DNA of 7,442 nt, taken from Acidobacteriaceae bacterium (GTDB lineage Bacteria; Acidobacteriota; Terriglobia; Terriglobales; SbA1). Position numbers and translations under genes: made by a program. The first letter of the stretch is position 1, and each line of letters opens with the position of its first letter. The stretch lies in contig PLEA01000391.1 of NCBI GenBank assembly GCA_003136335.1, positions 27,066 through 34,507 of the forward strand, written 5' to 3'. The notes beneath the pieces were generated by a model. The model made no database searches. It saw only the letters and a list, made by a program, of their open reading frames with translations, and had not been told where the DNA came from. Below, piece by piece: positions 5,925 through 7,442 of this stretch.

Positions 5925-6521
5925 ATGAAGCGAGTTCTGATTCTAATTCTGGCGATAACGACCTTGGCTGCGGCGCGGGATAAGAAACCAAAGGCTCAGC
6001 CGGGACCGTATGTATTTACCAGCAAAGCTTCTGCTCAAACGCTCAAGGTGCTAATCGTCCAAACCAATCTAAGAGAAGGATACGCTCTCGATTCCGACCA
6101 CCAGTTCGAGTTCCGATTCTCGAAGCCAGCCCAGATGCCCGTCATAAGTGCGCTTTTCATGGCTTCAAGTGCATGTACGGGCATGACCACCAAAAAGGTG
6201 TGGTCATACACGCTGGCGGAACTCAATGACATGACAAAGGTGACTGTGCAGCCTGTCTGGGAATATCCGGACGATTACTGCAAAACGCAAACTCAGGAGT
6301 TGATATGGAGTCAGCGAGAGGAGATTACAGCATTTCAAGCGATGCTAGACAAAGCTCCCACTTCGAGTCCGCATATTTCAACTTCAACTCCTGCTCTGGC
6401 TTCGCCAGCAGTTGCTCCGGCTTCCCCTCCAAAGTCGGTCGCAGATCAGGAGCAGAGTTCGAAGCAACATACTGCTTGTATGGAATTGGCGAAGGACAAT
6501 CCCAGCATCACTTGCAGATAA
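5925..6521 (+). CDS. Exported four-cysteine protein of unknown function
   Basis: The product has 198 residues. M-K-R then a hydrophobic stretch (about 4-14) and A-A-A at 15-17 predict a signal peptide cut after residue 17, so the mature protein is periplasmic or secreted. Residues about 25-145 form a mixed alpha/beta region with F-E-F-R-F and T-V-Q-P-V-W-E-Y-P-D-D-Y. Residues about 145-180 are a Ser/Pro/Ala/Thr-rich linker, and the last 14 residues (CMELAKDNPSITCR) hold two cysteines. Cysteines at 84, 119, 185 and 197 make two disulfides possible, pairing either within or across the linker. The start is the ATG at 5925 with GGGG 7 nt upstream, inside an inverted repeat. It faces the basic coiled-coil gene, with a hairpin between them. 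I do not recognise a named family; it resembles hypothetical proteins of Acidobacteriota. Confidence 0.8.
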   Translation: MKRVLILILAITTLAAARDKKPKAQPGPYVFTSKASAQTLKVLIVQTNLREGYALDSDHQFEFRFSKPAQMPVISALFMASSACTGMTTKKVWSYTLAELNDMTKVTVQPVWEYPDDYCKTQTQELIWSQREEITAFQAMLDKAPTSSPHISTSTPALASPAVAPASPPKSVADQEQSSKQHTACMELAKDNPSITCR

Positions 6522-6528
6522 GCATTAG

Positions 6529-6566
6529 GAGAGCGTGCTGGGATACCGCCCAGCCATCACGGTCTC
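6529..6566. terminator. Bulged hairpin between convergent genes, possible bidirectional terminator
   Basis: GCTGGG (6537-6542) pairs with CCCAGC (6549-6554) around a 6-nt loop. Outside it, GAGAGCGT (6529-6536) pairs with ACGGTCTC (6559-6566) with one mismatch and a 4-nt bulge. The hairpin lies between the ends of two convergent genes. It has no T tract on either side, so factor-independent termination is uncertain. Confidence 0.35.
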
Positions 6567-6594
6567 TGGTCTTGCCGCAATTTCGCTACGCCGC

Positions 6595-6942
6595 CTACTT
6601 CTTCGCCGCTTTCAACTTCGCCCACCTTGCCCGTTGTGCCGCCGCGATCTTCCTGCGGGCTGATGCTGACATGGTATGACCTTTCCTGTGGGCTGAGCCC
6701 GTCACTGCCTTCGCTGGCTGCGATTCCTTCCGAGCATTCGCCCATCTCGCCTTTTGAGCTAGCGCCATTTTCCGCCGCGAAGCTGCCGATATTGTTCGCG
6801 TTGGTCGGTTTGCTTTCCGGAATGTTCCCGAACCGTTTAACGACTCGATCACCGAAATCGCTTGGTCTAACTTCTCTACCTGCAACTGCGATTCTCGCCG
6901 CTCAGCGCGAAGCTGCTGAAGCGCATTGGTTAGATTTGACAT
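6595..6942 (-). CDS. Small basic coiled-coil protein with two R-A-R-W-A motifs, putative DNA-binding
   Basis: The product has 115 residues and starts at the ATG at 6942, with a very strong GAGGGGG (6954-6948) 5 nt upstream. Residues about 3-35 form a heptad-like amphipathic helix (A-L-Q-Q-L-R-A-E-R-R then V-E-K-L-D-Q-A-I-S-V-I), a likely coiled coil for dimerisation. Two copies of one 18-residue motif follow: 51-68 (ISAASRRKMALAQKARWA) and 91-108 (MSASARRKIAAAQRARWA). They are 12/18 identical and exactly 40 residues apart. A basic linker lies between them, and the tail is K-L-K-A-A-K-K. The strong positive charge and helical repeats suggest a nucleoid- or DNA-associated protein, which is inference from composition. 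I recall similar short proteins, usually called hypothetical, in many Acidobacteriota genomes. It is convergent with the four-cysteine gene and divergent from the 95-residue gene across 177 bp. Confidence 0.85.
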   Translation of the reverse strand: MSNLTNALQQLRAERRESQLQVEKLDQAISVIESLNGSGTFRKANRPTRTISAASRRKMALAQKARWANARKESQPAKAVTGSAHRKGHTMSASARRKIAAAQRARWAKLKAAKK

Positions 6943-7106
6943 TGTTGCCCCCTCAAGATTAACAGCGGGGAATATTGTATAAGATTGGAAACCTTCGCCG
7001 TTGAGTCCCGTCAGTTCGCGAAGACATCAGGACACCGAGAACCGAGTCCATGGTCGCCAACCGTACAGTGGGCCGAGCGGATCATGGCATCCGGGCATTG
7101 CGTCAC

Positions 7107-7110
7107 GGAG
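7107..7110 (+). promoter_or_regulatory. Ribosome binding site that decides the start at 7120
   Basis: GGAG lies 9 nt before the ATG at 7120. No comparable site precedes the earlier in-frame ATGs at 6985 or 7084, which favours the short product. Confidence 0.5.
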
Positions 7111-7119
7111 TACCCAAAC

Positions 7120-7407
7120 ATGACCGTGGACAATTTTTGTCAATCGCTCACCGCAACCAAACCGCCTGCGGAACTCACACTCGCGCTCGTCGGCCTATGG
7201 TGGGATGCCAAGGGCGATTGGACGCGGGCCCACGAATCCGCTCAGCAAGACGAAGGACCCGAGGGTTCGTGGGTACACGCCTACCTGCATCGCAAGGAAG
7301 GCGATCAGGGCAACGCAGTCTATTGGTATGGTCGGGCGGGGAAGCCTGTGTGCCGACAACCAGTCGATGCGGAATGGCTCAGCATCGTGAGAGATTTGCT
7401 GGGATAG
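7120..7407 (+). CDS. 95-residue helical-repeat protein, unknown function
   Basis: The frame is open from 6985. The protein-like and family-like part starts at the ATG at 7120, which has GGAG 9 nt upstream; the preceding 45 codons look like untranslated leader. The product has two helix-turn-helix units resembling TPR or Sel1 repeats: L-W-W-D-A-K-G-D-W-T-R-A-H-E (about 26-39) and A-Y-L-H-R-K-E-G-D-Q-G-N-A-V-Y-W-Y-G-R-A-G (about 54-74). There is no signal peptide, so it is probably cytoplasmic. Short proteins with the same W-W-D-A-K-G-D-W, W-V-H-A-Y-L-H-R-K-E-G-D and Y-W-Y-R-A-G blocks are, from memory, widespread in several phyla and have no assigned function. It is the last feature before the window edge, and 35 bases follow it with nothing recognisable. 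Confidence 0.8.
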   Translation: MTVDNFCQSLTATKPPAELTLALVGLWWDAKGDWTRAHESAQQDEGPEGSWVHAYLHRKEGDQGNAVYWYGRAGKPVCRQPVDAEWLSIVRDLLG

Positions 7408-7442
7408 ATCGACCTCTCACTTTTTGTGATTGCTAGTCTGCA

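Noticed and set aside
6960..6990. Minus-strand -10 candidate TACAAT upstream of the gene starting at 6942
   Set aside because: No acceptable -35 lies 16-18 bp before it, so it was not annotated as a promoter.
6985..7119. A 45-codon N-terminal extension of the 7120 gene
   Set aside because: It has no ribosome site, lies in the probable promoter region shared with the divergent gene, and does not resemble the remembered family N-terminus.

Overview
The window suggests a moderately GC-rich soil-type bacterium, most likely an Acidobacteriota (Terriglobia) species or a metagenomic relative. This rests on recognition from memory: the coiled-coil protein with paired R-A-R-W-A motifs, the integrase C-terminus and the TPR plus retropepsin-like protein all resemble families I associate with that phylum. 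No search could be run, so the taxonomy is inference.

Layout. (1) 2-2002, +: the 3' two thirds or more of a secreted-type glycoside hydrolase family 2 gene, related to exo-beta-glucosaminidases and mannosidases and cut by the window edge. (2) 2037-3099: a decayed integrative element. It holds a PLD-domain (helicase-type) gene on the minus strand with two frameshifts and no 3' end, the last 111 codons of a tyrosine integrase on the plus strand, and, 25 bp beyond the integrase stop, the exact 3' part (anticodon loop to CCA) of a tRNA-Thr(CGT) gene, the expected footprint of an attachment site. (3) 3100-3520: non-functional-looking sequence with a degenerate SEC-C-motif reading frame. (4) 3521-5453, -: a two-gene operon of an exported TPR protein carrying two retropepsin-like aspartic protease domains, followed by a small two-helix membrane protein. 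(5) 5454-5924: intergenic, with one candidate 53-codon gene and an inverted repeat whose right arm contains the ribosome binding site of the next gene. (6) 5925-6521, +: an exported four-cysteine protein of unknown function. (7) 6595-6942, -: a small, very basic coiled-coil protein with two copies of a putative DNA-binding motif. (8) 7120-7407, +: a 95-residue helical-repeat protein of unknown function, divergent from (7).

The operon in (4) is the only clear functional unit. The mobile-element zone is a graveyard between the GH2 gene and that operon. The findings best supported by the sequence are the tRNA-derived attachment site and the three-frame PLD pseudogene. I found no intact new defence or mobile system, CRISPR array, complete RNA gene or insertion sequence.
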